The notes under the pieces: generated by a model
Database searches by the model: none
What the model saw: only the letters and a program-made list of their open reading frames with translations
Told to the model about the DNA's origin: nothing
Position numbers and translations under genes: made by a program
Part shown: one piece after another, positions 34,950-45,360 of the stretch
Numbering within the stretch: position 1 is the first letter of the stretch
Layout: every line of letters begins with the position of its first letter
NCBI RefSeq assembly: GCF_009905375.1
Contig: NC_133650.1
Location: 290,148,423 to 290,212,422, forward strand
Direction: 5' to 3'
DNA from: Apium graveolens
Lineage: Eukaryota; Streptophyta; Magnoliopsida; Apiales; Apiaceae
Length of the DNA: 64,000 nucleotides

Positions 34950-37219
34950 CACCAGTGACGAGACTTGAGAATATTATGACATATCAGGCACCTGCTGCAC
35001 ATTACACTTGGAATTGTACTCTAGTAAGATGTGTACAAGTATACTCCTGGTTGGTGAGTCAAAAGAGGAAGTCAATGCACCACAGTTCATGGACTTTGCA
35101 GCTGCAGATCTATTGGACTATGCAATCTCTTCTTCACAATCTCACTTCAGGTTGGTATGAACTAGTGTACTACTCAAGCAATCGTCAAGAACATGGTATG
35201 GCACTCTAACTGAAGTTATTGTTTAATATGAACTAGTAGAGTCGTCATATTTTTAACTCTCTTATCACTAAGCACAATCATATTGTTTTATATGTGCAGT
35301 GGTATATTGATTATGCAACATAACAATTAGTATCTAAAGTACTTGACAAGTATCGGTAAATGATATCTTGTTAACATTATGTTGCAGATATTTGTAAGCT
35401 TTTGACATGAATGAGAATTACTTAGACTTTACCTAAGTGATCAATGTTTTATCAAAAACTCATTCATATTGAAAAACAAAATCAAACTTCTTTCTACATT
35501 AGTGATTTCTTATTTCATGTAAAATCTTTTGAAATCACTATTGTAAATCATTTTCTCTCTATTACCATATGTTCTGTGTTACAGGTTCAGTCTCCAATGA
35601 CTTTCTTTCATTGACAGTCATGAGGTTGAAAACCCACAACATCTATCCCAGACTGTAAAGACAAACACAAAAACAGAACCAACCAACACTCTCTTACCAC
35701 TAAATGTAGTATGAATGAGCGTGAGGGAGATAGTGCCTTAGTGCACCACATAAGGAAGGTTCTGTAGTCAACCCAGTAGCTCTGTCTCCTACATAGATGA
35801 GTAGTATTTAAACCGAGACAACTGCTAGCCCCCATACATCTTCTCAAAAAGATGTAATGGCTGAAAAGGCACAAAAACAGTTACTAGATTCATTCTCTCA
35901 ACAGGGTGAGTCTATTGAATTTTGCCTGTCGGCCAAGGTATCCGATGTAGTGTCACCACTTCAAATATAATCAATTCTTGATGCACAAGGAGAGGTTACA
36001 CACATAAAGGATGAGTTGACGGAAACAAGAGTTTCGACCATTTTAAGGTCAGATTCAATTGTTCAAGGTTCGTTAGTGGACCAATTGCCTTTACATGTGT
36101 TAGGAGAGGATACTGATCCAAAAGCCATATGTCAGTGGTCAGTGTCTACCTCCCCAGGCTTAAATCCCCTGGATGCATCTACGGATAGTGGATCTGACAT
36201 AGGCGCAGATCGGCAACTTGTTGACAATGATTCAGATATAACCTGATGAGTCACAAGGAAATGTCTTCACAGACATTAGAAGGGAACCTTGATCTTTATG
36301 CTAAAATCGTTGGATCATTGTTTACCTTCCCAGAATTCAAATCTGGAACCCTAAAAGGGAAACTAGCAACTTGTAGATTATGACTCAGATTTATCTGACG
36401 AGTTTAACAAGGATGGGGATTTGTGAACTCCCATTGCACCACCTGTGACCTCCTTTAAGGATGGCTAAGGTGATTTTCCTTGCAGGTACAGCTGGATTAT
36501 GGAGCTATGAGAGGAGTGATACACTTGTGAGAATGAGTGTAAACACGAGTGGAGAGAAGAGTGAAACACATGTGAGGTACACTAAACAGAATCACACACT
36601 CACAGTGAGGTAGAAAGAGAAACTACTTGTTATTTCTTTTCCAACCAAGTGAAATATGAGAACTCCTTCAGACGACGGCATACATTCCTTCTTTAAGGGG
36701 GAGATAAAAGCTTAAGTAATAGTTTGGAGGATTCCTCAACTAAGGGGGAGAAATAGCAGGGAGTAAGAAAAAGATCCTAAAAATGTACACTACACCACAC
36801 CATTGTTGTTTGTAACTACGGATCCTATTGTACAGGAGAGGTGGTAAACACAAGGTGATTTCCTAGTAAGGGAAGAAGCAGTTAGGGGAGTACCATTGGT
36901 TTTTATCTGCGGATCCTATTGTACGGGAGAGGTGGTAAAACGAAGGTGATCTTCTTTAATCAGTTGATTCTCATAGGGGGAGAAACAAGAGATATGGGCT
37001 TCTCAACAGGAAATGTGGTTGTACAAATGAAGATGGAACTACTTGAAGATATGTTCAGTCTAGAGGAACATCTACTTGGAATCTGGAAAATGTTAAATCT
37101 CATCCAGAACTTTTCTACTATTTACTTTGCATGTATGTTTATATCTTTTTCTTATTTGTTAGTTGAGTTATCCTCTAGGTATTTGTGTGTCATTGTCTAA
37201 CAAACAAATAGGGGGAGAT
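34950..37219 (+). other. Element 5 interior replacing pol: noncoding with repeated GGGGGAG tracts
   Basis: No integrase, RT or RNase H motif is found in six frames. Purine tracts of the form AAGGGGGAG recur at about 36696, 36742, 36973 and 37210. The last, ATAGGGGGAGAT, is the functional polypurine tract touching the 3' LTR. A near-duplicate pair CGGATCCTATTGTACAGGAG and CGGATCCTATTGTACGGGAG lies at about 36819 and 36910. An accessory ORF remnant is listed separately. Confidence 0.7.
35857..36246 (+). pseudogene. Accessory 3' ORF remnant of copia element 5
   Basis: From the ATG at 35857 (MAEKAQKQLLDSFSQQGESI) one frame runs to the TGA at 36244, broken only by a TAA at 35968-35970. It is acidic, with ILDAQGEVTHIKDELTETRV, ILRSDSIVQGSL and a Ser/Asp-rich tail. 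It has no motif I can name. Its position (after the pol region, before the 3' LTR) corresponds to the accessory ORF at 3-521 of element 1, but I see no clear sequence similarity between them. I recall related proteins linked to copia elements, without known function. Confidence 0.5.
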
Positions 37220-38564
37220 TGTAAGTCATATGTCATAGACCTATTTGTATATTCGAGGATTCAACTCAACTCAAATAAGAATGTAATAAGTAAATAGTGG
37301 ATCGACCGTCAGAGAGATCTCGCAAAGTAATATCTGTCAAAGGATTCAGAGACAAGGTTCATCTACAGACTTGAGGAATTAATTCACTGGAAGAAGTTCA
37401 AGAAATTGATCATGCCTCAGTGATATAAGTCAAGATCGTGGATTTAATCAAGTGACAGAGATCTCGTCAGAGTATCAATTAATTACAAGGATTTAATCTG
37501 AAGAAAATCAAAGTGTCAGAGTCAAGACATGAAGAAACGTCACGGAAGTTAGTCACTCATGAACCAGACAGTACATCGAGTGTCAACGTTGAAGTGGTGG
37601 AATTGATTCATAATTTTCAGTGATTTTCAGAAGATTTGCAGAAGAATGGTTGCTGCTCAAGACTAGAATTAATTCTCTATTAATTAATTAAGTCATCTAA
37701 TTTAATTAAGAAAATAAATTATATCTGTGAAGAATAATTTATTTATTAATTGAATTAATTGATTAATTAATTCTGAATTAATTCTAGGAATTTTAGGAAT
37801 TTTCAGAAGCTTAATTGGATTAAATTCAAGCATTAAATCAGCAAGACAATTGAAAATGAACTAGCATGACAATCAGGATTGTCATACCGATTGTCATGCT
37901 AGGCCATTTTCCATTGTCATACCGAAAGTTACTCTAGGAGGATGATTGTCTTGCTAGTTCATTCTGATTGTCATGCTAGTTCATTCTGATTGTCATGCTA
38001 GTTCATTCAGATTGTCTTGCTAGTTCATTCAATTGTCCTACCGAAAGTCTTGCCAGCTATAGGATTGTCATGCCAAGTCAATTCTATTGGTTTTGTTGAT
38101 TTAAATAGAAGTAGAGAAGCAGCATATCATTTTATCATTCAAACAGAAGAACAAAGAACAAGAAAAGCAGCCGCCTTGAAATATTACATTTTTCATCTGT
38201 TTAATCCAAGATTAAATTTCTAGATTGTAAAGTTAAATCCAATCAACTAGAAATCTTTATCTTGTTCTTGTGTAACAATCTAGCGGATCAAAATCCCTAG
38301 AACTTAATCTCAAATCGCGTTTAGCATTTGATTCTAATTATTGCAAAAATAGAAAAAGTTCATGTCGAATTTATTCTAAATTTGTGATAATTAATTTGAG
38401 ATTAATTCCTTGTAATCGATACAGTTGTTGTAACACCTTTCAAGTTTAATAATATTTTTATTTAACTTGAATTTTGTTTCACATTTTTTATTCCGCATTT
38501 AATTCGATTATTCGGTGCTGTTTGTATTCAACCCCCCCTTCTACAAACACATTGGGACCTAACA
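37220..38564 (+). repeat. 3' LTR of copia element 5 (1345 bp)
   Basis: It is near-identical to the 5' LTR and carries the same four 22-bp repeats (37944-38031). It is directly preceded by the polypurine tract and followed by the AAAAC target duplicate. Confidence 0.95.
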
Positions 38565-38569
38565 AAAAC

Positions 38570-38695
38570 CAAATACATTCTTGATAACATTAGCAAAATA
38601 GAAGAGAAGTGAATCCTTGATCCTCGACGTAAATCGATACCCTATTTACTCTATATTACAAATGACACAAAAAGCATTTAAGTTGAGTTATATCA
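38570..38695 (+). repeat. 3' LTR of element 4, right part
   Basis: It continues the LTR broken at 31030 and matches 25676-25800 of the 5' copy (CATTCTTGATAACATTAGC...). It ends GTTGAGTTATATCA. Confidence 0.9.
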
Positions 38696-38830
38696 GTATT
38701 CTATATTATCTTTGTCAATTTAGTTACTGATATATATTTTGTTTTGCCTTCGTGTTTTTGTTTCGTTATTTAAGTTATTTGCATGTTCTTGTTAATTGTG
38801 ATATATATAACTGCATTATTGTTGTGCGTA

Positions 38831-39307
38831 GTGTTAGTTTATTACCCAATAGATTTCACTGCTAAATAGAGAGGAATCCGAATAAGTGAAGAACGAATTC
38901 TTCTTGATGGTTCTCCTGAAAGTCCACTTGAGCTTATCCAGGTTCAGATAGCCAACGTAGAATCAATATTTGCTAGGGCTATTTTCGATTCATGAGAGAT
39001 CAAAGTTGAGGGACGGGTGAAAGCTGGTGTTCCTCACGTGACAAAGGTTGGATCATTTGAAGTGGATGTAAGTTTGGAAGGTAGCATTATACTCTTCAGG
39101 CAAGTTGATCAGCCGAGAATGATTGGTACAGTGGGAAGTATTTTGGGTGAGGAAAATGTGAACGTGAGCTTTATGAGCGTAGGCAGGATTGCTCCAAGGA
39201 AGGAGGCTTTAATGACTATCGGAGTTGATGAGCAACCTAGCAAAGAATCTTTAAAAAGGATCGGGGAAGTGCCATCTGTGGAAGAGTTTGTTTACCTCAA
39301 GTTGTGA
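38831..39307 (+). pseudogene. Last-exon fragment of D-3-phosphoglycerate dehydrogenase (ACT domain)
   Basis: The frame has the C-terminal regulatory part of plastid 3-PGDH, first enzyme of the phosphorylated serine pathway: RGIRISEERILLDGSPESPL, then GSFEVDVSLEGSIILFRQVD, MIGTVGSILGEENVNVSFMS and the terminal EEFVYLKL. A 3' splice site (GTTGTGCGTAG) precedes 38831, with T-rich intron sequence before it, so this is a genomic fragment rather than a processed copy. Two in-frame stops, TAG 38867-38869 and TGA 38993-38995, and loss of all upstream exons beyond the Athila LTR end at 38695 make it non-functional. A full gene must exist elsewhere. Confidence 0.9.
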
Positions 39308-40064
39308 TGTGGTTTCAACTTCAGTTTCATATGTTCTCCCAGTTCAGTGCCCAATATGTTGTCAAATTTACGGCATGATTTTGGCAAACTTATATTTTTG
39401 TGAGGTGTTAGGTGTTAAAGTACACAAGTAACTCAGAAGTGCAATTATTAGTTTGTATTTTATTAGTCGTCTGCAGTAACATGAAATTGCTAGTGAGGTG
39501 TACTAATTAATTTGATTATGATGTACTTTGATCTCAATGTTCCACGTATGCAGCCGTATTGCTTATGATGTGCTTCTATTCATATGTTCCCTACATGCAG
39601 CTGCAGGATATGGATGGCAATAATTACAGAGTGCACTATTATGTTAGCCAAATAATGTGAACGACAGGATTAAGAGACTTGTATATAGCACTGAAACACA
39701 GACCCGAGCTCAAAGTCTTCCAGTTTTCTGTTCTAACTCTATAGGTTTTATTGGAGTTTAGAGAATAGATTACAGAAAGAATTGACAATGAAATGAGCTA
39801 CTTGCGCACCTTTCGGAAACATTACCCGGAAGAACCTGCTCCAGTTTAGTTGCAGTTAATAGCCTCAGTCAAATTATTTCTTAAACAGCCTACTGAAGGC
39901 AATCAATATTCAAGTGTTGAAGCAATAGAGATTATGCTCAATTTTGTAATTTTGAAACTCAGATTTCTCATTCCAAAACAATGTTTTACAATTCCGCCAT
40001 CATGTGCCTATATTAGAGGTTGCTTCATGGTGCTTCTTCTTGTGCTCAAGACTATATACTGATT
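39308..40064. other. 3' flank of the PGDH fragment, nothing else recognised
   Basis: AT-rich, probably old 3' UTR and downstream sequence. Short frames (for example 39850-40062) have no recognisable content. Confidence 0.5.
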
Positions 40065-40073
40065 ATCATACTA

Positions 40074-40212
40074 GGCTTAATGACCTTTCCAGCCTTGAGG
40101 TTTGCACCCATGCACCCATAAACCCTTTATGTTTAAAGTCATACATTTTCGCCCCCCCGGTATCCAAAACATACTTCTTAACCTTTGGGCCGAGTTGGGC
40201 CTTATTAACGTT
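40074..40212 (+). repeat. Left terminal inverted repeat of MULE 1
   Basis: About 139 bp, matching the reverse complement of 45214-45351 with scattered changes and small indels (shared AAACCCTTTATGTTTAAAGT and GGGCCGAGTTGGGCC). TIRs over 100 bp are usual for MULEs and are where the transposase binds. Confidence 0.9.
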
Positions 40213-40606
40213 ACAGAGCAGCCCAAATCGGCTGGATTAATTCAGTCTTTTAACACCCGATATTCCGACACTGTAAGTATAGAACATAAAATCCCTTATC
40301 TTTTCGTCTCCTTCAACCCTTTCACTTTCATCTAACCTTTTTTATTCTGATTTTCATCTGATCAGCGGCGTTTACTGGTCTAAAATCATAGGCGATTCAG
40401 ATGAACTCTCTACTTGTATGATTTCTTAAACTATCATTCTGATTTTTAATTGATCGTCTTTGTTTTTGTATGAGTTAGCCTTTAATGTTACTTATCTTGT
40501 TAAATATTAGATGATCTCGTGTATATATGAAGTATATTGATGTTGCATGTTGTGATAATTATGTGGGTGTTTTTGTAGAGACATAATTATGTATCCACAC
40601 TGTTAA

Positions 40607-43600
40607 ATGTGCTTATACTTGATTTATTTTACAATTGAAGGTGATGGTATCATAAATTTGACCTTATATCACTGTGGGAGGTTAAAATGGGAACCACGAA
40701 CTGAATATATTGGTGGTCTAGTGACAATGTACTATTTTGAATCTGAAGGGGAATTGACTTATGATAATTTGAGAGCTCGAACTAAAGCTATAGGTCATAG
40801 TGGACTATTTTGTATATAATATAGGAATCCTAGTAAATATTTGGAAAATGGTATGATTCTAATGAGATGTCAAACTGATATAGAGGATATGATAGGGCTT
40901 GCTAAGACAAATAATAACAAGATAGATGTTTATGTCAAACATTGTGATGAAACCAGTTTAGACTCGTTTGAAGATCATAATTTATTTTAAAGGATTGAAG
41001 GAGATGGAAGTAATGATGTTGGGGAGTGGAGTGATGAACTTGATGACTATAATTTTGATGATTCTGACTATTCTATGACTGATGATGACATACTTTTTGC
41101 TAACAATGTTGATGGGGGGGGGTGGAATGGGTAGGTAGAATCAGAGAAGACCTAGGACTAGGTAAGGAAGTGGGAGATAAAAGTGAAGGGGAAAGACATG
41201 AAAGTGACTGTGATGACTTAGAGAGTTTGCCAGACAATGACTTGGAGGAAAAATTTGATGCCCTTAAGAGAAGGCAATCATTTCCATTGTTTAAGGATAG
41301 TAATAATATAAAGTGGACTGTTGGGACCATTTTCACAGATCATTATCAATGTAGAGAGGCCATATTGAAGCATTCCTACACTGAGGGGAGGGTAGTAAAG
41401 TTTGTGAAGAGTGATAGAACTAGGGTCAGAGCAGTTTGTAAGGATCCATGCCCCTGGTTCATTTATGCACGATTAAATTTTGACAAGTGCATCCAAATAA
41501 AGACTGTGAGACTAGGTACATATTAGTCTTTTACTAATGTTATAATGTATCTTTTACTGTTGGTGACCATAACTTATGCTTTCATTGCTTGTGCCTTTAC
41601 AGACCACACATGTGTGAGAGAGCAAAGAGGTCTTCCCCTTATTAACTCTGGTTTTCTAGCAAGGAAGTATCTGCCTGAATTCAGGATAAATCTAACTTGG
41701 CCTATCAAATCTTTCCACAAGACTATCTTGAAGGATTTGCAAATTGATTTCCCAGCTCATATTCTCAGAAAAGCAAGAAGGAAGTGCATGAAGACCATCA
41801 ATGACACACATGAGGAGCAATATGAGAAGCTGTGGGATTACAAGACAGAGCTTTTGAAAAGAAATCCCAACTCTACAGTTGAGATTGACATTGAACCAGG
41901 TCTGACATGTATTTTATTGGTATTTGTTTTTCAGATCTGTTTTTCTTTTGTGCTAAATTATGTTTACATTGTATTTGTTGTAGGAAATGTTGGTCAATTT
42001 AGGAGGATCTACATCTGCCTTGGTGGATTAAACATGGATTCAAGCTAGGGTGCAGGAAGGTGATTGGATTAGATGGATGCCATATTAAAACAGTGTATAA
42101 AGGTCAGTTATTATGTGCAGTGGGCATTGATCCTAATAACTGTATGTTCCCTTTAGCATATGCAGTAGTAGAAGCTGAGAGGTTAGAAATATGGAGGTGG
42201 TTTCTTGCTTTACTAGCTCAGGACTTTGATATTAGGTCTGGGGATGGGTGGACTTTTATTAGTGACAGGCAAAAAGGGTTGTTAAATGTGATAGAAGAAA
42301 TGATACCAATGGCTGAGCAGAGATATTGTGTTAGGCATATGCATAATAACTTCAAGCAAAAATATGGGGGTAGGTCACTTAAGGAGAAGTTATGGAGCTG
42401 TGCTAGGGCAAGTAATGTAGAGTCCTTTCAGAATGCCATGAACATTGCCAAGGAGGAAAATGTAGGAGCTTTGCAATGGCTAACAAATGTGCCTTTCCAT
42501 CACTGGACAAGGTCTGATTTTAAGACTGATACCAAATATGTTCTTCTGTTGAACAACATGTGTGAGTCCTTCAATAGATGCATTTTATGGGATATGGATC
42601 AGGGTATACTAGTGATGCTTGAAATGATAAGAGAGTACATGATGAATATATTCCAGAGTAAAAGAGAAGAATTAAATGGTTGTGATGATAGGAAATTTAC
42701 ACCAAAAATCTATAAGTTGCTAGATAAATTTAAGAAATGGAGTGAAGGCTGTTATAGTTCATATGCTGGGTATGATGAATTTGAAGTTACAACTGTTAAT
42801 GACTCTAAGTTTGCTGTTCACATAGGCAATAGAACATGTGGATGTAGAAGATGGGACCTTACTGGGATCCCTTGTCACCATGCTATAATGTTGTCTGAAT
42901 AGGTTAGGTTACAATGTAGAGGATTATGTGGACCAACTGTATTCGGCCAATGCATACAAAAAGGCTTACTCTGGAATAATTTACCCTATGAATGGACATA
43001 CGCATTGGACAAAATATGGTTTGGTGCTAAAACCACCTACTGTTCAGAAGCAACTAGGGAGACCCAAAAAAAGAAGAAGAGCTGAACCAATAGAAGCCCA
43101 AGTAATTATACATGATGGAGTGACAAAATTAAGTAGGACTACTCAGATGACTGTGAGGTAATGCTTACTTTTAAAACTTGTAATTTTAATTCAAATGTTA
43201 GACTTAGACTAATTTTATTGTATTCAAATGTAGATGTGGGAAGTGTAAGAAAGCAGGGCATAACAAAAGAACATGCCCTGATCTTAACCCTGAGGCATCA
43301 AGTTCTGCACAACCAAGGATTCAAGCACCTGATGAGGATAATGTCAATGAACATGAAGAGGAGGAAATACAAGCTGCATATAATGAGTTGCATGTGGAGT
43401 TTGATGGGCCACCAGTCACCCAGCCAAGCCAGATTGCTGAAGAAAGAACAACTGCAGAAAATATGGTGCATGAACCTTTTGTTGACGAGGAGGCCCCAAT
43501 TGAAATAGCAGCAAGGAAAATTAGAGAACTTAGGGGTCACAGAGTACTTACAACTACTCTGGATTCACCTATTATGCTGGCAGCTGAAAGAATCAAAGCA

Positions 43601-44386
43601 ATGAAGAAGAGGATGAAGATTGATGCAGAAAATGTGAAGGAAAAGGAAGTAGCTGAACCATTGAAAGAACAAGTCAACAACTTAAAGATGAAGAAGAAAG
43701 TTGAAGAAGTCAATCACTCCAAAAAAACCGTAGCTGAACCATTGAAAGAACAAGTCAACAACTTAAAGATGAAGAAGAAAGTTGAAGAAGTCAATCACTC
43801 CAAAAAAACCCAGCCTTTGAAGTACCAAGTGGAAGCTCAAAAATTGAAACTGCAGAAGGAGGCTCAAATATTTAAGTTGCAGCAAGAAACTCAAATATTG
43901 GATGACTTAGTCCCTCAGAAAGTTGCTGAAGAGGAAAGAAGAAAAGTGATAAAAGCTGAAATGAGCTCTAAGATTGATGCACATAAAACATCCAGAGCTG
44001 CTAGGGCTTCCTCTCCACCTGATGTGAGAAGAAGTAATAGATTGTACATCAAAACAACTTTTGGAAGGTTCAAAAATACAAGTGATACTCCTGTATGTCT
44101 TGATGAAGATGATGGTGACACAATGATGGCAGATGAACCAAATTCTGGAGAGTTACACAACACATACATAGGACCAATGAAGATGGGGAAACAAATGCCA
44201 CCACATGTGAAGCAATTCAAGACCATAATTGGGGAAACAAAGCTGAAATCTGCACCTTTCCTATCTCATGGGAAAAATGTCATAACTTCAGGGGATTTGA
44301 GAGCTGCTATTAAGGTAACAAGCAAGAATTTGAGGAATGATGCCAAGGCAAAACAATCAGGAAAAGGGAAGGACAAGGACACTTGA
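40607..44386 (+). pseudogene. MULE 1 transposase (MURA type) with introns and a few breaks
   Basis: Order of parts: N-terminal PB1-like region (40607-41110; stops at 40817-40819 and 40988-40990), acidic linker, MuDR DNA-binding domain (41122-41515, ending CPWFIYARLNFDKC), canonical GT-AG introns (41516-41602, 41900-41984, 43158-43233), then the DDE core with VIGLDGCHIK and FISDRQKGL, and a SWIM finger CGCRRWDLTGIPCHHA near 42840. After the last intron come a CGKCKKAGHNKRTC knuckle (43235-43276) and a Lys-rich tail with a perfect tandem 26-residue duplication (about 43650-43806), stop at 44386. Other breaks: frame change at the 9-G run (41113-41121), a one-base loss near 42025-42035, and a frameshift at 42895-42905. 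Confidence 0.88.
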
Positions 44387-45213
44387 AGAATGCTCTTTTG
44401 TTTAAGTTGATCTTGTTCAATTTCAGACATTAAGCAGTGCTTTTGTTTACGTTTAAAGACCTGATTTCTTTTGTTATGATGTGTTGCAAAATTAAACTGC
44501 AGCTTTTGTTTTCACTTTGGTATGCTTAATTTAAGTTTGAAACTTTGATATGGGCTTAAATTTCTTGTCATTCATTCATACTTGCATTACATGCATCTGT
44601 AGTACATAGGTAAGAAATTTAACAAAATTAAACTAGTTTATTTTGTCTCTTCACTACAACCTCCCCATCATTCTTCATCACCAGTACAAAGATTAACAAC
44701 ATGAACACAGTAACATAAATAAATACATTCCTTCCTCGTTTTGTTTTCATTCCAGCAACAACAACTTCAAGTTTCTCCGCTTCTTCTTCTAGCTTTTCAA
44801 TTCTCCTTAATAGTCCTGGAATTATCATTCTTGATCTTTGACACATTGGGGGGTCAAACCATAAATGGAAGTTACAAGCATTACTTCTTTGTTCCTGCAA
44901 ATAAAAGTATTAAGCACACACAATATATCACAAACTACTACTAATTATATCACACAATTTACCATATATCGAAAGCAACCCCAAAACCTTCTTCCCGGAT
45001 TAGCATCGGTCCATGAAGTTCTCAACACGACAGCTCTTCCACACCAACAATGGAGATCCATTTTCTGTGTATTTCAAGAATGAGAAGCTGTTTGCTATAA
45101 TTTACCATATATATTTATATATAACTACAAGGGTTGCTGTTGGCGGGAGAGTGTTCTCTATTTTAGGAGGGAAAATTAGAAAGTTTCTGCCCAAAATATC
45201 CCAGCCAGATTCC

Positions 45214-45351
45214 AACGTTAAAGCGGCCCAACTCGGCCCAAGGGTTAAAAGGTATGTTTTGGATATCGGGGGCCGAAAAGATATGACTTTAAACATAAAG
45301 GGTTTATTGGTGCACGGGTGCAAATCTCAAGGCTGAAAAGGTCATTAAGCC
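45214..45351 (-). repeat. Right terminal inverted repeat of MULE 1
   Basis: The inverted partner of 40074-40212. The outermost bases GGTCATTAAGCC are the exact inverse of the left end. Confidence 0.9.
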
Positions 45352-45360
45352 ATCATCCTA

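Larger units (their letters stand above)
31031..38564 (+). mobile_element. Young nonautonomous Ty1/copia element 5 (7.5 kb) without IN/RT/RH
   Basis: The element is complete at its ends: 5' LTR 31031-32368, 3' LTR 37220-38564, and a perfect 5-bp target duplication AAAAC (31026-31030 and 38565-38569). Element 4's own 5' LTR shows the uninterrupted target (AAAACCAAATCCATTC near 25675). The LTRs differ by one substitution (T in ACACATTGTG versus G) and one 7-bp indel (near 38151), as compared by eye. The interior carries gag, protease and a degraded accessory ORF, but integrase, RT and RNase H are absent. It must have moved with enzymes supplied by another element, unless pol was lost after insertion. 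Confidence 0.92.
40074..45351 (+). mobile_element. Complete MULE (Mutator-like) transposon 1, 5.28 kb
   Basis: Terminal inverted repeats 40074-40212 and 45214-45351 both start GGCTTAATGACCTTT. They are flanked by 9-bp direct repeats ATCATACTA (40065-40073) and ATCATCCTA (45352-45360), 8 of 9 identical, the Mutator signature. Inside is a plant MURA-type transposase gene with introns. The coding region has several breaks, so the copy is probably immobile on its own. Confidence 0.93.

Noticed and set aside
35608..35874. 88-codon minus-strand ORF in element 5
   Set aside because: Antisense to transposon sequence, Cys/Ser-rich without any motif; it overlaps the start of the plus-strand accessory ORF.
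38831..39307. Functional phosphoglycerate dehydrogenase gene
   Set aside because: Two in-frame stops, and all exons for the catalytic and NAD-binding domains are absent.
45013..45336. 107-codon ORF with a plausible start
   Set aside because: Half of it lies in the right terminal inverted repeat of MULE 1; the same repeat gives a different frame at the left end.
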